DNA from: Paenarthrobacter nitroguajacolicus JCM 14115
GTDB lineage: Bacteria; Actinomycetota; Actinomycetes; Actinomycetales; Micrococcaceae
Direction of reading: 5' to 3'
Assembly: GCA_001313365.1 (NCBI GenBank)
Contig: BBFS01000088.1
Span: 1 to 20,018 of the forward strand
Length of the DNA stretch: 20,018 bases
Below, piece after piece: positions 1 to 7,211 of this stretch (position 1 is its first letter; each line of letters begins with the position of its first letter). A program made the position numbers and the translations under genes. The notes below the pieces were generated by a model that had not been told where the DNA came from, searched no databases, and was given only the letters and a program-made list of their open reading frames with translations.

Positions 1-371
1 CTTGGGTAGCCTCCGCCGTCGGGATTGCCGTTGGGGTTGCCGTTGCCGTTGGCGAAGGCGAGGGCGAAGGCGTGGCCGTCGGCGTAGCCGTCACTGTGGG
101 GGTATCGGTGGTGGCAGGTGCCGGCGCAGACTGAGGTGCCAGGTTCCCTGCTACAACGACTGCCCCCCCGACGACGGCCGCCGCAGCGAGAATCACACCT
201 GCGGTGCCTACCCACCCCCCCGATCGCCGACGCTTGTGCTCGGCGAGAGACACGACGTTGGGATCGTCGGAGAAGACATGGGACCGTCCCGTCAGGACAC
301 CCGGGGTGGTGCCTGGTTCGGGGGGGACGTGGGGGTTTTGAGTTTTTCATGAGTTGTTCGATGCGGTCCAT
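1..371 (-). CDS. Putative anti-sigma-like single-pass membrane protein (5' part, runs off window)
   Basis: The frame starts at an ATG only 2 nt after the reconstructed stop of the ECF sigma gene and is open to the window edge. Once a C7 run near 320-326 is read one base shorter, the protein has about 50 polar residues, a basic stop-transfer stretch (HKRRRS), one Ala/Val/Gly-rich membrane segment at about residues 52-76, and then a long Thr/Ser/Pro/Ala linker (repeats such as TATPTATPSPSPSP). This is the layout of a cytoplasmic sigma-binding tail, one membrane pass and an extracellular sensor stalk. No ZAS zinc motif is visible, so the anti-sigma role rests on position and topology. Two in-frame G7 runs (GG pairs) lie in and before the membrane segment and may be over-called. 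The C-terminal domain is outside the window. Confidence 0.6.
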   Translation of the reverse strand, partial: MDRIEQLMKNSKPPRPPRTRHHPGCPDGTVPCLLRRSQRRVSRRAQASAIGGVGRHRRCDSRCGGRRRGGSRCSREPGTSVCAGTCHHRYPHSDGYADGHAFALAFANGNGNPNGNPDGGGYP

Positions 372-373
372 GG

Positions 374-879
374 TTAGACTTCCCGTTCTGTCATGAGGTA
401 TGTCGGTGCGGCTTTCGCGAAGGCCTTGCGGGCCCGGTGAAGCCTGACGGCTGCAGCCGATGGGGGAACACCCCCAGGCTCTCGGCCAATTGGGCTGTAG
501 TGAGGTCGTCCCAGTAGGAGAGCATCAGGATCTCGCGGTCCTTGTCCTTCAGCTTGGAGAGAATGTCGGCAACGTTGACCTGTTGGTCATCCTCGCTTTC
601 GGATGCCCTAATGCGGGCTTCTTCGGCGAGGCGCTCCATAAGCTGTTCGCGCCGTCGCCGGCCTTTGTATTCGTTGCCCAGCACGTTCCGGGCTGTGGCT
701 ATCAGCCACCCGATGCCCGGCGGTTCGGCAGGCATTTTTTCCCAAACGATCCGGAACACATCATTAGCCAATTCCTCGGCCCGTTCCCGGTCGTTGATCC
801 GATACGCGATGTATTGGTAGATGCGGCTGAAGTGTTCAGCATGAAGAGCACTCAGTTCCTGCTCTCTAGTAGCCAACAT
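374..879 (-). CDS. ECF-type RNA polymerase sigma factor (frameshifted near C-terminus)
   Basis: Sigma-70 region 2 is clear: residues about 14-45 contain FSRIYQYIAYRINDRERAEE and DVFRIVWEK, followed by IGWLIATARNVLGNEYKGRRR, the promoter-melting and -10 recognition part. Region 4 begins KDKDREILMLSYWDDLTTAQ and continues AESLGV. The raw frame then runs to a stop at 391 with an unnatural tail. Adding one base at the C5 run near 470 gives SAAAVRLHRARKAFAKA and a TAA at 374-376, which is the expected helix-turn-helix end, so I extend the gene there (about 168 residues). The ATG at 879 is preferred over one at 924 because a G-rich GGGAAAG sequence lies about 10 nt upstream. The next gene starts 2 nt later, which implies translational coupling with a putative anti-sigma partner. 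Confidence 0.85.
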
Positions 880-920
880 CTTTATTTCTTTCCCCCCCGG
901 GCTAGCGCTTGATGATTCAA

Positions 921-936
921 ACACTTAGTTTCCCGG
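921..936 (-). promoter_or_regulatory. Candidate ECF promoter upstream of the sigma gene
   Basis: On the minus strand this reads CCGGGAAACTAAGTGT, about 45 nt before the sigma start. A GGAAAC-type -35 element is typical of ECF promoters. A very similar block (CCGGAAACAACATGTGT) stands at about the same distance before the upstream lipoprotein gene. Autoregulation by the sigma factor is inferred; no -10 box is obvious. Confidence 0.4.
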
Positions 937-962
937 AGACGGCTGTTTCTTACATAACTGCT

Positions 963-1015
963 GAAAACTTAAAGAGAGATACCCGGCAAGCCTCCTGGTG
1001 GCTTGCCGGGTATCT
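963..1015 (-). terminator. Rho-independent terminator of the lipoprotein gene
   Basis: Arms 977-992 and 1000-1015 (AGATACCCGGCAAGCC and its complement) form a perfect 16-bp stem with a 7-nt loop. On the minus strand it is followed by TCTCTTTAAGTTTT. It lies 15 nt past the stop of the lipoprotein gene, so it separates that gene from the sigma operon downstream. Confidence 0.9.
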
Positions 1016-1029
1016 GGAGCGCTTGGTGG

Positions 1030-2015
1030 TTAGGCAGCGTAGCGGAGACTGGTCAGCAGTGCCCGAAGCTTGACGTATTGATCAGTTTTCATCCACGCTG
1101 CAGCGGTTTCAGGCGTCATGGACGCGTCGATCTCGGCAACCGCGGTTGCTGCCCCGTTCGGCATGATCATGAAGCTGTTCACGGAGGCGCTGTCAGGACC
1201 CTCTGTCATGAAGTACTCAGCCACAACCCCCCCCATGTAGTAGCGGACCGGAAATTCAGGGAAGCCGGCATAGTCATCCCTTACGAAAGCGAAGTGAGAG
1301 GCGCCGTTACGACTGTCGAACGCACTGAGTTCCTGTGAGTCAAGGATGGTGCGGTTGACCGGCCCGGCGACCAGACCGCCGGTGCCTCCGCTGGTGATGT
1401 GAGCAATTTTGTCACCGTTGTTGTCGAAGATATTGGCAGCCAGGGAGTTCTCCTTTCCACCGGGATGATTTGCTTCTTCGTTGTACGGTGCCTGCTCCAC
1501 CTGTACAGTCCAGCCGGCGGGCACATCGAAGGAGATGTGCCGTCCGGGAAGGTAAACGTGCCATTCCCGTAGTCGGGCGAGACGTGCGGGGTTGAGGGGA
1601 CAACGGGAGTAATCGGCGCCTCCACGATGACTGTCGGTGGGGGGGTGATCACCTGAGACGAGGGGGGGACCGTGGGCTCGACAGGAATAAGGGGGGGTGC
1701 TGCCGGCACTGAAACCGGTGTTGGCCGTGGGGGGGAAGTTCCAATGATCGGGGGGGTCTCTGCCGCAGATGTCGGAACATTGGGCAGGGACTCGTCAGCC
1801 GGCGTGAGGGCGCTGGTTGCAGGGGGGGAGGGAAGCCCCTCATCTTCCATGGCAGCAGGAGATGGCGGCGTGAGTGCCGGGAATTCCTCTGAAACTGTAG
1901 CCGCGGTTGACGTCCCTGCCACGGGTGGCGCCGACGAGCACGCGGTGAGAGCAAGTGCAAGTGCAAGCGATGTGAGAATGGCGTACTTCGCGTAGTCGGA
2001 TCGGTGGTACTTCAT
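1030..2015 (-). CDS. Secreted lipoprotein with Pro/Thr-rich linker and unknown C-terminal domain (frameshifted)
   Basis: The N-terminus MKYHRSDYAKYAILTSLAL, then an Ala/Leu core and lipobox LTAC-SS, is a lipoprotein signal. About 120 residues of Pro/Thr/Ser/Val-rich linker follow, then a globular domain that starts TFTFPDGT and ends LRALLTSLRYAA. The domain contains GWTVQVEQAPYNEEANHPGG and SHFAFVRDDYAG, which I do not recognise. Linker and domain are in different frames. Restoring one base near 1530 gives TISFDVPAGWTVQV and joins them. The linker carries six G7 runs and the domain one G8 run, all possibly over-called. AAGGAA lies about 8 nt before the ATG. It has its own terminator, and its upstream region shares a motif with the sigma gene, so it may belong to that sigma regulon. 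Confidence 0.75.
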
Positions 2016-2064
2016 GGCTGGGTTCCTTCCCCCCCTTAGTCGAGCCGGGCAGATCAGCCCGCTC

Positions 2065-2081
2065 ACACATGTTGTTTCCGG
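2065..2081 (-). promoter_or_regulatory. Candidate ECF promoter upstream of the lipoprotein gene
   Basis: On the minus strand this reads CCGGAAACAACATGTGT, about 50-65 nt before the ATG at 2015. It matches the block before the sigma gene (CCGG(G)AAAC, then GTGT). An imperfect GAGC-GGGC hairpin (about 2042-2065) sits between it and the gene. Sigma control is inferred. Confidence 0.35.
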
Positions 2082-2189
2082 GTAGGAACGAATACTTACA
2101 ACGGCTCCAAAATCTTTTGAGAACATGCTTCGTTTCCATCTGGAAGGGTGCCGCTCAGCCGCTTCTGTGAAGCATGAGAACATCATTGA

Positions 2190-2970
2190 GTGACCGACAG
2201 TACTTCGCTTGAACTGCCGCCCCTCTACGAGTCCCTGACCTGGCTTACCCCCGCTTTCCGAGGAACGTGCGGCACACCTTGTGGCCTTCCTGTCCGACCC
2301 GGCGCCGACTGAGGTTTTGGACATGGGGGGGTGCGGGTGGGGTGAACTACTACTTAGGGTTTTGACGTCGGCCCCGCAGGCACGGGGGGGACGCGGAGTG
2401 GACAGTGCTTCCGCGTTCATCTACCGAGCGAGGCAACAAGCATTGACTCGTGGACTGCTCGACAGAGCGACGTTCGATTCGATGCCTGGGCTGGAAGCCC
2501 AGGATCGCCCCCGCAGACGCTGTCATCTGCATCGGCGCGAGCCAGATCTGGGGGGGCCGCCGGTAGAGGACGCGCAGCCGCTCGACTACGCCGCAGCCCT
2601 GCGAGCCTTCGAGCCCTGGTGCTTCCCGGCGGCCGACTCGTCTACGGCGAGGCGATCTGGTCAGCAACACCTCATCAGGCCGCCACCGCCCCTCTGGCTG
2701 GACGTGATGACGAGTACCTAACACAAGATGCGTTACGCGAGCAGATCCGTGCCGCTGGCTTCGAGGTGGTGAACCACGACCAGGCAAGCGTTCAGGAGTG
2801 GGACGTCTTCGAAGCCGGGTATCGCGACAGGTTTACCCGTTGGCTAGAAGCACATGATGCCGACCATCCCGCCGCAGAGCAGGTCCGTCGGCAATATGAG
2901 GAACAGCGCGCTGCGTATGAAGAGGGCTACCGAGGCGTACTCGATGGCGTATTTCTGCCTAAGGGGGTAG
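2190..2970 (+). CDS. Class I SAM-dependent methyltransferase (several frameshifts)
   Basis: Piecing the frames together gives about 258 residues. The N-terminus reads TDSTSLELPPLYESLTW. Motif I, the SAM-binding loop, follows as EVLDMGCGWGELLLRVL when the G7 run at 2325 is read as G4 (raw MGGCGWG). Later come DAVICIGASQIWG (motif IV region), LPGGRLVYGEAIWS (post-motif beta strand), a helical cap (EQVRRQYEEQRAAYEEGYRG), and a C-terminus reading MAYFCLRG before TAG at 2968-2970. GTG at 2190 is chosen because an in-frame TGA lies directly before it. Breaks fall near 2262, about 2480-2515, at the G7 run near 2550, near 2612 and near 2942. Some are simple single-base losses, so this could be a poor consensus or a real pseudogene. 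The substrate is unknown. Confidence 0.75.
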
Positions 2971-3190
2971 GAGTCCACGGCGACTCACCGTCATGTGACG
3001 CACAGACATGCTGGCGTTCCACCAGGGGGATCGTCTACGGGCGGGCCGAGGTCTGCTCGGGGGCTCTCAGTCGGACTCACCAGGCGACTGGTCTATATGC
3101 CCATGCCCATCGGCTACCGGAGGCCAACGGAGATTGTCCGTTCAGGGAACGGCTACCGGACACTCTGGCACACCGTATACGCTGACTCGC
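2971..3190 (+). other. Noncoding gap between methyltransferase and kinase
   Basis: No convincing gene is seen in this 220-nt stretch. GGCTACCGGA occurs twice (about 3112 and 3151), and the stretch ends with the first member of the palindromic family (3136-3161). Confidence 0.5.
3136..3161. repeat. Island palindrome, copy 1 (diverged)
   Basis: The site has arms GTCCG and CGGAC with an internal CCGTT/AACGG stem around CAGGG. It lines up over 26 bp with the copy at 5875-5900 (shared GTCCG, GGGA, CGGCT and CGG blocks). It lies 29 nt before the kinase start. Confidence 0.5.
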
Positions 3191-3647
3191 ATGTCTCGAG
3201 TTTTGATCACCGGAATGTCAGGGGTGGGAAAGACAACGGTGCTGCGCGAGTTGTCCCGGAGGGGGCTACCGAACGATCGACACCGACTATGACTCCTGGG
3301 TGCTTCCTGACGGCACATGGGATGAACCGCGCATGTCGGCACTTCTGGCGTCTGATTCTTTCCTGGTTGTCTCAGGGACTGTCGAGAATCAAGGATGCTT
3401 CTATGATCGTTTCACCGCTGTTGTTCTCCTGAGCGCACCCGTAGATGTCCTCATCGAGCGCGTCTCGGTTCGTAAGAACAATCCCTACGGCAACTCAGAG
3501 GCAGACCAGTCCGCGATCCGCCAAAACATTCTCGACGTCGAACCACTGCTTCGGAACGGGGCGACCCTCGAACTCGATGCTCGTCGGCCGGTCCCAGAGC
3601 TGGCGGATGATATTGAACGTCTCATCGCGATGTCCAATGAGTCCTAA
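3191..3647 (+). CDS. Small P-loop nucleotide kinase-like ATPase (one frameshift)
   Basis: The N-terminus MSRVLITGMSGVGKTT has a Walker A loop (GMSGVGKTT) right after the first beta strand. Reading the G5 run near 3261 as G4 turns the raw tail into RRGYRTIDTDYDSWVLP, with the IDTDYDSW stretch typical of small adenylate-kinase-like proteins. The rest is continuous: LVVSGTVENQGCFYDRF, then VVLLSAPVDVLIERVSVRKN (strand plus lid arginines), then LELDARRPVPELADDIERL. Total about 151 residues, close to complete for the group. The function is probably phosphoryl transfer to a nucleotide or other small molecule; the substrate cannot be told. It is flanked by an island palindrome on each side, the downstream one starting 2 nt after the TAA. 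Confidence 0.75.
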
Positions 3648-3649
3648 CG

Positions 3650-3672
3650 CCCGATAAACGATCGTTCACCGA
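3650..3672. repeat. Island palindrome, copy 2, abutting the kinase stop codon
   Basis: The centre is a perfect 10-bp palindrome AACGATCGTT flanked by CCGATA and CACCG. The centre differs from GGATCC copies on both halves at once, so pairing is kept. It begins 2 nt past the TAA at 3645-3647. Confidence 0.6.
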
Positions 3673-3729
3673 GACACCTCCATTGCCATCTGCATCAGGT
3701 AGACGCTCCCCCCCTTTGCGACCATATCC

Positions 3730-4350
3730 CTACCGATCCTTTCGGAGTGCCTCGTCCGGAACGACATAGGAGCTGGAGTAGTGAACCCAATGGTCCCTGC
3801 GTCCCTCCCTGAAAAGGCGGTCTGCAACCATCCGGCACTCCTGCCAGTCCTTCCGGGAGTTCTGCGGCCCATAACCGACAGCTTGACCGAGTTGATCCAA
3901 AGTCACCAGCCGTGTGACTCCCGGCGCAGTCGCTACTTCGTAAGTGAAGGTTCCTTTGCTGGAGAACCATCTATTGCGGACGGGAGTTTCGATCAGACGG
4001 AAGTAAGTGCCTCCATTGGCGAACATGGCAGCAGCCGCGCTCGCCTTCGATTCCGGCTCAGCATTGACGAAATCCGTGAACTTCTGGAGAAGTTCTTCGT
4101 ACTCCGCGTTGAGGCCTTCATCCACTGCTCCGTCCTTCTGCACGTACCGGTCACTGAGGCTTCCGCTGCCGCCCTTCAGTGACGAGCGGAGCCACAGGCG
4201 AACTTCGTCCACAGACTCTTCCGATGGTTCGGTCTGAAGCGCTCTGGCAAGGGATTCGTATTTGAGCGCCACGACAGAGAGGTTCATGTGTCTTAGCAGG
4301 GACGCAAATCGCATCATGTCGGCTGTCAGTACTTCAGTGTCCGTTTTCAT
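3730..4350 (-). CDS. Hypothetical protein, mostly helical N-terminal half
   Basis: An intact frame of 206 residues starts MKTDTEVLTADMMRFASLL, with AAAGAAG about 8 nt before the ATG. The first 60 residues look helical (HMNLSVVALKYESLARALQ), followed by EVRLWLRSSLKGGSGSLSDR, a short helical segment near 90-105, and a C-terminal half with FRLIETPVRNRWFSSKGTF and TYEVATAPGVTRLVTLDQLG. It has no signal peptide, membrane segment or cysteine motif. I do not recognise the family. It is one of the few longer genes here with no frame break. The C-terminus ends just after CCGATCC...TTTCGG, a possible fragment of the island palindrome. Confidence 0.65.
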   Translation of the reverse strand: MKTDTEVLTADMMRFASLLRHMNLSVVALKYESLARALQTEPSEESVDEVRLWLRSSLKGGSGSLSDRYVQKDGAVDEGLNAEYEELLQKFTDFVNAEPESKASAAAAMFANGGTYFRLIETPVRNRWFSSKGTFTYEVATAPGVTRLVTLDQLGQAVGYGPQNSRKDWQECRMVADRLFREGRRDHWVHYSSSYVVPDEALRKDR

Positions 4351-4425
4351 CAGGCTTCTTTCGCGGGGGTAGGGGGCAACGCGAACCACGGGAGGACGTC
4401 GCCTTCACGGTATCCCGGCTGAGGA

Positions 4426-4507
4426 AGCCGATCCCTTCTCGGGGCCTGGAACCCGACGTAAGCCGGGGGTCTATCGGGCGCTTCAAGCACCCGGTTAGGG
4501 ATCGGCT
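4426..4507. repeat. 11-bp inverted repeat, 60 bp apart
   Basis: AGCCGATCCCT (4426-4436) and its exact complement AGGGATCGGCT (4497-4507) face each other. Each is followed on its inner side by TTCTCGGGG or its counterpart CACCCGGTTA, so similarity extends to about 18 bp. Each arm resembles half of the island palindrome. The stretch 4351-4654 has no gene. Confidence 0.65.
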
Positions 4508-4593
4508 GTGACTTTCAGCAGTAAAGGGCGGCGTTTTAACAGCACTATTTGGCGGATTTGGTGGCCCGCAAGGGGGGGATCCTTTACCGGGCG
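4499..4593. repeat. 90-bp noncoding repeat, copy A
   Basis: It shares TGTGACTTTCAGC, then (A/G)GTAA, GGCGG(C/T)GTTTT, ACAGC(A/G)CTATTTGGCG, CCCGCAA or TCCGCAA and finally a GGATC core with CGGGCGC, in the same order and direction as copy B at 5811-5901. I estimate about three quarters identity by eye. It ends with an island palindrome half (GGATCCTTTACCGGGC, 4577-4592). It lies 62 nt downstream of the stop of the minus-strand gene at 4655-4931. Confidence 0.75.
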
Positions 4594-4654
4594 CGCCGCC
4601 TGATTTTTGAACCGGCCGCCATGTCGGCGGGAATTTTGACGGAACGAGCCCTAT

Positions 4655-4931
4655 TCAAGGCCGGGAGTACAGGACTCTCCCCGTCGAGGCGTCTCGGACG
4701 CGGGTGACCTTGTCGGTAAAGAAGAAATCGATCGGCTGGCCGGCCACGAACGGGCTTGCGTTAGTTGTTATATGCGCGTATTCATCGCCAAGGTCGTATC
4801 CCCCAAGCGATGTTGAAAACCGTGAAAGTGTCCCCCGTCCTGTACGTCCACCAAGGTTCCGATGCCATCACGAGCATTCAAAAGGTCGACTAAATCCGTG
4901 TCTCGGGGGGCTCAGGGTGTGACACTTCCAT
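4655..4931 (-). CDS. Small hypothetical protein revealed after homopolymer correction
   Basis: No single frame shows this gene. Reading C6 near 4905 as C4, and two G5 runs (near 4836 and 4802) as G4, gives one continuous frame of about 90 residues. It starts MEVSHPEPRDTDLVDLLNA, continues RDGIGTLVDVQDGDTFTVFN and IAWGYDLGDEYAHITTNASP, then FVAGQPIDFFFTDKVTRVRD and ASTGRVLYSRP, then TGA. Three independent corrections, all at G/C runs, produce a protein-like sequence, so I trust it. The family is unknown. It has no membrane or secretion signal. Noncoding repeat copy A lies 62 nt past its stop. Confidence 0.65.
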
Positions 4932-4996
4932 GAAAGCCAGACTATCGGCGGCACGTCCCGAGCTGTCCAGGCACATACCGAATAGCCGAACCACGT

Positions 4997-5018
4997 CCGA
5001 TAGAGGATCCTTTACCGG
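4997..5018. repeat. Island palindrome, copy 3
   Basis: CCGATAGA-GGATCC-TTTACCGG has arms CCGxTA and TAxCGG with an AGGATCCT centre. It lies in the 276-nt gap 4932-5207, where I see no gene. Confidence 0.7.
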
Positions 5019-5207
5019 GCATCCGTTCCTTAGAGGCAGGAGCGCTCCGGCCAGCACCCGCCATCACTCCTGCACTGTCTTTCATATGGTTGTTGCCAAA
5101 CAGGGGGTCACGAGGGAATCGGGTCCACCAGACGGCTTCGAGCCTCAGCCAGCAGTATGGCGTAGTCCTCTGAGAATGGCTGAATCAGTGCAGATTCCAG
5201 CGAGCAT

Positions 5208-5375
5208 TCATTCAATGTCCCACAAGATGCGCCCTACGGCTTGGTCAGCAAGATCAACATCCTTGCGCTCGTTGAATCGGGCCAGCCAGTCAAAGAGCAC
5301 CAATGCCTCGTCTTCGCTGAGTTCGACGCTGATTTGCCCGGCGTTGCTTACTCCATCGTCTCCGAGCTGCGTCAT
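5208..5375 (-). CDS. 55-residue acidic helical protein, coupled to zinc-ribbon gene
   Basis: It starts MTQLGDDGVSNAGQISVELS and continues EDEALVLFDWLARFNERKDV and DLADQAVGRILWDIE, then TGA. The ATG overlaps the stop of the upstream zinc-ribbon gene as ATGA, which indicates coupled translation. The LSEDEALVLFDWLARFNE stretch resembles short conserved proteins found beside toxin or immunity loci in actinobacteria; this is from memory and without a name. It is probably a small folded helical protein that may bind its co-translated partner. Confidence 0.65.
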   Translation of the reverse strand: MTQLGDDGVSNAGQISVELSEDEALVLFDWLARFNERKDVDLADQAVGRILWDIE

Positions 5376-5587
5376 GGGACTTCCTCGATTTCGTCCTCCA
5401 CTTCCGACAAACCACGTACCGCCATGAAAGTGTCGAAGGTTCCAAAGGATGTCAGATTGGGTTCAATTCCGATGGACCAAACCGCGTCGCATTCAACACA
5501 GAGCTGAAAGAGATCGCCCGTCTTTACAATTCGGTATGGTTTGACCCAGTCTTGCCTGCACCTTGGGCATACGACGTCGTCCCTCAT
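5372..5587 (-). CDS. 71-residue protein with two CxxC motifs (zinc-ribbon-like)
   Basis: The frame is intact. MRDDVVCPRCRQDWVKPY has the first CPRC knuckle, and FQLCVECDAVWS the second CVEC knuckle, 21 residues on. This spacing fits a treble-clef or rubredoxin-like zinc site. A C-terminal acidic tail EVEDEIEEVP follows. The gene overlaps the downstream 55-residue gene by 4 nt, so the two form an operon. The role is unknown; nucleic-acid or protein binding is possible. Confidence 0.7.
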   Translation of the reverse strand: MRDDVVCPRCRQDWVKPYRIVKTGDLFQLCVECDAVWSIGIEPNLTSFGTFDTFMAVRGLSEVEDEIEEVP

Positions 5588-5810
5588 GGTGACAAGAACG
5601 CTGTCACTAGATCGGTCGTCCCGCGATTGAAAATCCTGTCATCTGTGCCGTGACCCGCGCCGCTTTGCTTTCGCATTGCAACAACATACCTGCATGCACG
5701 GGTCGCCCCCAGCTAGATCCAGCCTTCAAAAGCCCAGATTTTGGTCACCATCTTCAGGGCGTCCGTTACCGAGCACTAGGGTGTCGGGTACACCACCGGC
5801 TTTCGGGCGC
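5588..5810. other. Noncoding stretch upstream of the zinc-ribbon gene
   Basis: No reading frame looks protein-like on either strand. It should contain the promoter of the minus-strand pair at 5208-5587, but I see no confident -35/-10 pair. The noncoding repeat copy B follows at once. Confidence 0.4.
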
Positions 5811-5901
5811 ACGGATTGTGACTTTCAGCGGTAATGGCGGTGTTTTCACAGCGCTATTTGGCGCATGGGGGTAGTCCGCAACGGGATCGGCTTACGGGCG
5901 C
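5811..5901. repeat. 90-bp noncoding repeat, copy B, with island palindrome
   Basis: This is the diverged direct repeat of 4499-4593 (TTGTGACTTTCAGC, GGCGGTGTTTTCACAGC, GCTATTTGGCG, TCCGCAACGGGATCGG, CTTACGGGCG). It ends 5 nt from the stop of the minus-strand gene at 5907, just as copy A lies after the stop of the gene at 4655. The terminal part (5875-5900) is an island palindrome with arms GTCCG/CGGGC and core GGATCG. Confidence 0.75.
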
Positions 5902-5906
5902 TGCAT

Positions 5907-6487
5907 TTAGGGTTGGACGGACGGCGTAATTGCAAAGTTGATGGCGGACTCAACTGCATCGCGGTGTGCGTCGGTTGATTGATTGAGAAGCGACTGGATG
6001 GCTTGGATCAGTGCCACGAGCGCAGGTGCCCGGACGGCTGACAAGCGTCTCATCGAAGTGGCGAGCGATTCAGTGACGAGGACGTCTACGTGATCTCCGT
6101 AGGCACCTGAGTGAGACCCGTGGGGAGCTACGCAGCTTCCTCCGATCGAGATGTCACCCAGGACCGCCAGCAAAGGTACGCGGATCTCGTCTGTGACATC
6201 GCCCGCGGCAACTGCTGCGATGAAGGCACTGCATAGGCTGTTGCTTCATAGACCGTGCCCTGGTGGCAGACGTTGGAGTAAAGCCCGTCACCGATTGCGA
6301 AGGATGGGTCATCTCGAAGCGTAGCTAATGACCGCGCTACGTCACCGGCGATACCGAGTGACGTGTTGGAGCCCTCCAGAGAAACGACGCCATTTCCGTA
6401 CGCGTGCTGCAGTCGGTTCCAGTCGACTTGGTCGAGTTCGTCCAAGGCATCAAGGCCTGTCTCTTTCGGTTGATACGGAGTATCCAT
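5907..6487 (-). CDS. HEAT-repeat-like hypothetical protein (one frameshift)
   Basis: It starts MDTPYQPKETGLDALDELDQ; residues about 65-110 read GDGLYSNVCHQGTVYEATAY and AVP. Restoring one T near 6216 (TTT read as TT) gives AVPFIAAVAAGDVTDEIRVP and LLAVLGDISIGGS, joining the two frames into about 193 residues. The pattern NVCHQGTVYEATAYAVPFIA then LLAVLGDI is that of HEAT-like helical repeat proteins common in actinobacterial accessory regions. The C-terminal half is helical (ALVALIQAIQSLLNQ). It is probably a cytoplasmic protein-interaction scaffold; the partner is unknown. No clear ribosome site precedes the ATG. Confidence 0.6.
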
Positions 6488-6609
6488 ACAACTGAGAGTA
6501 ATCAAACGAATCCGGACGGATCCTCGTTCGAACGCACCACGGGGGAGGACAGCCGGGGGGGTTCCGGGCTTCCCCATGAAGGGAACCGAGAGGCAACACA
6601 GTTTCACTC

Positions 6610-7140
6610 ATGGCAATTTGGGACCTGGCCGACGAGCTGAACCATCCGATGGACTTTCTCTTGGTCCAGAACGGCTTCATCAATCTGTTTCATCAGCAAG
6701 CGATCCTCGACGAAGCAATGTCGTGGCTACGAAACCACCGCTACAGAGTCGTTCAGGTTGACGCTGCTGCCTGGCAATCTCGGGGGGGTGACCTCCACCA
6801 GGACCTTGCCCGTGCTCTGGATTTCCCGGATTACCACGGCTCGAATCTGGCTGCTCTAAACGATTGCCTCAGCGACGTGGCCGTTCAAACCTATGGATGG
6901 ACGGCCATGGATACCGGGCTAGTTCTCGTGATTGACGGGTATGAAACCTTCGAAAGCAAGGACGCATCTGCAGCCCATCACCTCTTAGACATCTTCGCGA
7001 GGCAAGCGACTTATGCCGCTCTTTTCGGTCACCGCATGATGTGTCTGGTTAGAACCGGGGGGGACCCAGAGCTGGAGATCCCTCCGGTTGGTGGTCTTTC
7101 GGTTGCTTGGAATCATCGTGAATTCCTTAGCGCCCGGTGA
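6610..7140 (+). CDS. Barstar-family protein (ribonuclease inhibitor fold)
   Basis: This is an intact frame of 176 residues. Residues about 40-85 carry the barstar signature: RVVQVDAAAW, then DLHQDLARALDFPDYHGSN and LAALNDCLSDV, in which a helix presents FP-Y-G-N-AL-DCL. A later strand GLVLVIDGYETF and helical stretch match the family's second half. Barstar proteins block barnase-type RNases by covering the active site, so this is most likely an immunity protein in the cytoplasm. No barnase-like toxin is visible nearby, so it seems orphaned. Two G7 runs give extra GG pairs (SRGGD, TGGDPE) where G4 would give RGD and TGD. The TGA lies inside the next palindrome. Confidence 0.8.
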   Translation: MAIWDLADELNHPMDFLLVQNGFINLFHQQAILDEAMSWLRNHRYRVVQVDAAAWQSRGGDLHQDLARALDFPDYHGSNLAALNDCLSDVAVQTYGWTAMDTGLVLVIDGYETFESKDASAAHHLLDIFARQATYAALFGHRMMCLVRTGGDPELEIPPVGGLSVAWNHREFLSAR

Positions 7141-7157
7141 GGGATCCTATACCGGGC
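7132..7157. repeat. Island palindrome, copy 4, overlapping the barstar stop
   Basis: Arms GCCCGGT and ACCGGGC pair perfectly around a GGATCC centre, with three unpaired positions on each side. The TGA of the barstar gene (7138-7140) is part of the left arm region. This is the clearest member of the family. Confidence 0.85.
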
Positions 7158-7211
7158 ACTGCTCTACCGAGGCGAAGCGGCCCTAAGCGGACCCGAAAGT
7201 ATGATGCGTTC

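Noticed and set aside
3666..3872. Minus-strand reading frames overlapping the 3730-4350 gene
   Set aside because: They are out-of-frame shadows of the intact gene, with Arg/Gly-rich unnatural composition.
4704..5427. Plus-strand reading frames at 4704-4922 and 4930-5427
   Set aside because: They are antisense to the reconstructed minus-strand genes, Ser/Pro/Arg-rich, and cross palindromes.
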